Assembly: GCA_029946045.1 (NCBI GenBank)
Contig: JAQSDS010000440.1
Location: 1 to 12,880, forward strand
Source of the DNA: Rhodoferax sp.
Lineage (GTDB): Bacteria; Pseudomonadota; Gammaproteobacteria; Burkholderiales; Burkholderiaceae_C
Reading direction: 5' to 3'
DNA length: 12,880 bases
Shown: positions 11,909 to 12,880 of the stretch, piece by piece
Layout of the letters: each line of letters begins with the position of its first letter
Position numbering within the stretch: the first letter of the stretch is position 1
Position numbers and translations under genes: made by a program
The notes under the pieces: model-generated
Database searches by the model: none
Seen by the model: only the letters and a program-made list of their open reading frames with translations
What the model was told of the DNA's origin: nothing

Positions 11909-12880
11909 CTAAAACGCCACCAGCCGCCGGATCAACACCGGCGCGCAGACCGGCGCTTGCGGGGCGATGTGCAGCATGGTCAGGAGCGAGCGGCTAGCCT
12001 GTTCCGCAGCCCGCTGGTCGGCCGCATGCACCACCGCCAGCAGCTCGCCTGCCTGCACTGCCTGGCCCAGCTGGGCAAACTGGCTCAAACCCACCCGCGC
12101 GTCGATACTGTCGCTGGCCTGGCGCCGGCCGCCGCCAAGTTCCACCACGGTCAGGCCGATGTCGCGCGTGGCCATGGCCGCGACAAAACCATTCTGCGCT
12201 GCCAGCACCGGCAGTTGAACCGGCGCTGTGGGCAGGTAGTGGCCGGGGCGCTCGCAGAAGTCCGCCGGGCCACCCAGGGCTGTCACCATGCGCGCGAACT
12301 GTTCCAGTGCGCGGCCACTGTTCAGGGCAGCATCCACCTGTTGCCGCGCCTGTGCGTCGTCCGCTGCCAGGCCCCCCATGACCAGCAGTTCGGCGGACAG
12401 CGTGCGGGTCAGGTCCAGCAAACGGGGCTCGCGCCACTGGCCGGTCAAAAACGCGACCGCTTCCAACACCTCCAGCGCGTTGCCACAAGCGCTGCCCAGC
12501 ACCTGGTTCATGTCGGTGAGCCAGGCGCGTGTAGGTAGTCCGGCACCATGGGCCACTTGCACCAGCGACTCGGCCAGGGTGGTGGCCATGGCCAGCGAAT
12601 CGGCAAAAGCACCGTTGCCCACTTTCACGTCCATCACCAGCCCCTGCAATCCGGCGGCGAGCTTTTTCGACAGGATGCTGGCGGTGATCAAAGGCACCGA
12701 TTCGACCGTGGCCGTGACATCGCGAATGGCGTACAGCCTGCGGTCAGCGGGTGCCAACTCCGCCGTCTGGCCGATGATGGCGCAGCCGGCGCTGTGCAGC
12801 GCCCGGTGCAGCGTGGCCACATCCGGCGCTGCGTTGTAGCCTGGAATGCTCGCCAGTTTGTCGAGCGTGCCGCCGGTGTG
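11909..12880 (-). CDS. deoA: Thymidine phosphorylase, C-terminal three quarters
   Basis: The frame is open from the window edge to a TAG at 11909-11911, giving 323 residues; roughly a hundred N-terminal residues lie outside (E. coli DeoA has 440). Visible family marks are HTGGTLDKLASIPGY at the edge, part of the phosphate/pyrimidine-binding region, then DVTATVESVPLITASILSKK (hallmark SILSKKLA), LVMDVKVGNGAF, and the C-terminal domain with VVELGGGR and a VGLSQFAQLGQ block. The enzyme splits thymidine with phosphate to thymine and 2-deoxyribose 1-phosphate in the cytoplasm, in nucleoside salvage. A GTG at 12820 opens a shorter frame but conserved sequence continues upstream, so it is not the start. 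The gene may be the head of a transcript that includes the binding protein and kinase. Confidence 0.93.
   Translation of the reverse strand, partial: HTGGTLDKLASIPGYNAAPDVATLHRALHSAGCAIIGQTAELAPADRRLYAIRDVTATVESVPLITASILSKKLAAGLQGLVMDVKVGNGAFADSLAMATTLAESLVQVAHGAGLPTRAWLTDMNQVLGSACGNALEVLEAVAFLTGQWREPRLLDLTRTLSAELLVMGGLAADDAQARQQVDAALNSGRALEQFARMVTALGGPADFCERPGHYLPTAPVQLPVLAAQNGFVAAMATRDIGLTVVELGGGRRQASDSIDARVGLSQFAQLGQAVQAGELLAVVHAADQRAAEQASRSLLTMLHIAPQAPVCAPVLIRRLVAF

Noticed and set aside
10759..11997. Plus-strand open frame of 412 codons
   Set aside because: It is antisense to the binding-protein gene, which has a signal peptide and family motifs; the frame is shadow.
11564..12538. Plus-strand open frame of 324 codons
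   Set aside because: It is antisense to deoA and the start of the binding-protein gene and lacks any motif.
1..12880. CRISPR array, tRNA, rRNA or complete insertion sequence
   Set aside because: I found no regularly spaced repeats, cloverleaf-like segment, rRNA sequence or transposase-like reading frame on either strand.

Overview
The window is GC-rich, mostly strongly coding DNA from a betaproteobacterium, most likely Burkholderiales (Comamonadaceae-like: Rhodoferax, Polaromonas or Acidovorax relatives). The assignment rests on G/C-rich third positions, the mix of household genes (slyD, a DUF4080 radical SAM protein, a SulP transporter, ychJ, deoA), and a palindromic repeat inside one gene whose core resembles a dispersed repeat I associate with this group. 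It is an inference from sequence character; no search was run.

Bases 1-3993 look like an eroded defence / toxin-antitoxin island. The first gene is the 3' part of a Fic-family gene whose catalytic motif appears destroyed. On the minus strand, in transcription order, come: an intact DUF1016/YhcG PDDEXK nuclease gene; a short remnant of the 5' end of a type I restriction hsdR-like gene; a DUF488 gene without its 5' part; an intact AbiEi antitoxin gene; an abiEii toxin gene reduced by deletion, frameshift and truncation; and an intact mntA-hepT pair. Only YhcG, AbiEi and MntA-HepT look able to give full-length products. AbiEi now has no working toxin and lies directly upstream of mntA-hepT.

Bases 4063-8461 hold ordinary chromosomal genes: slyD (minus), a cobalamin-dependent radical SAM/DUF4080 gene (plus), a SulP anion transporter with a STAS domain (minus, overlapping the radical SAM gene by 56 bp tail to tail), and a small ychJ-type SEC-C gene (plus).

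Bases 8478-12880 form a minus-strand run: deoA (5' end outside the window), then 40 bp later a periplasmic amino-acid-type substrate-binding protein, then 7 bp later a membrane sensor histidine kinase. There is no ABC permease, ATPase or response regulator, so the binding protein probably delivers a ligand signal to the kinase rather than feeding a transporter. The kinase has Lys in place of the normally invariant N-box Asn of its ATPase domain.

Three unrelated genes (mntA, the radical SAM gene, ychJ) lack a Shine-Dalgarno sequence and have a -10-like hexamer 6-7 nt before the ATG, which suggests leaderless transcripts. I saw no tRNA, rRNA, CRISPR array, complete insertion sequence or convincing intrinsic terminator.
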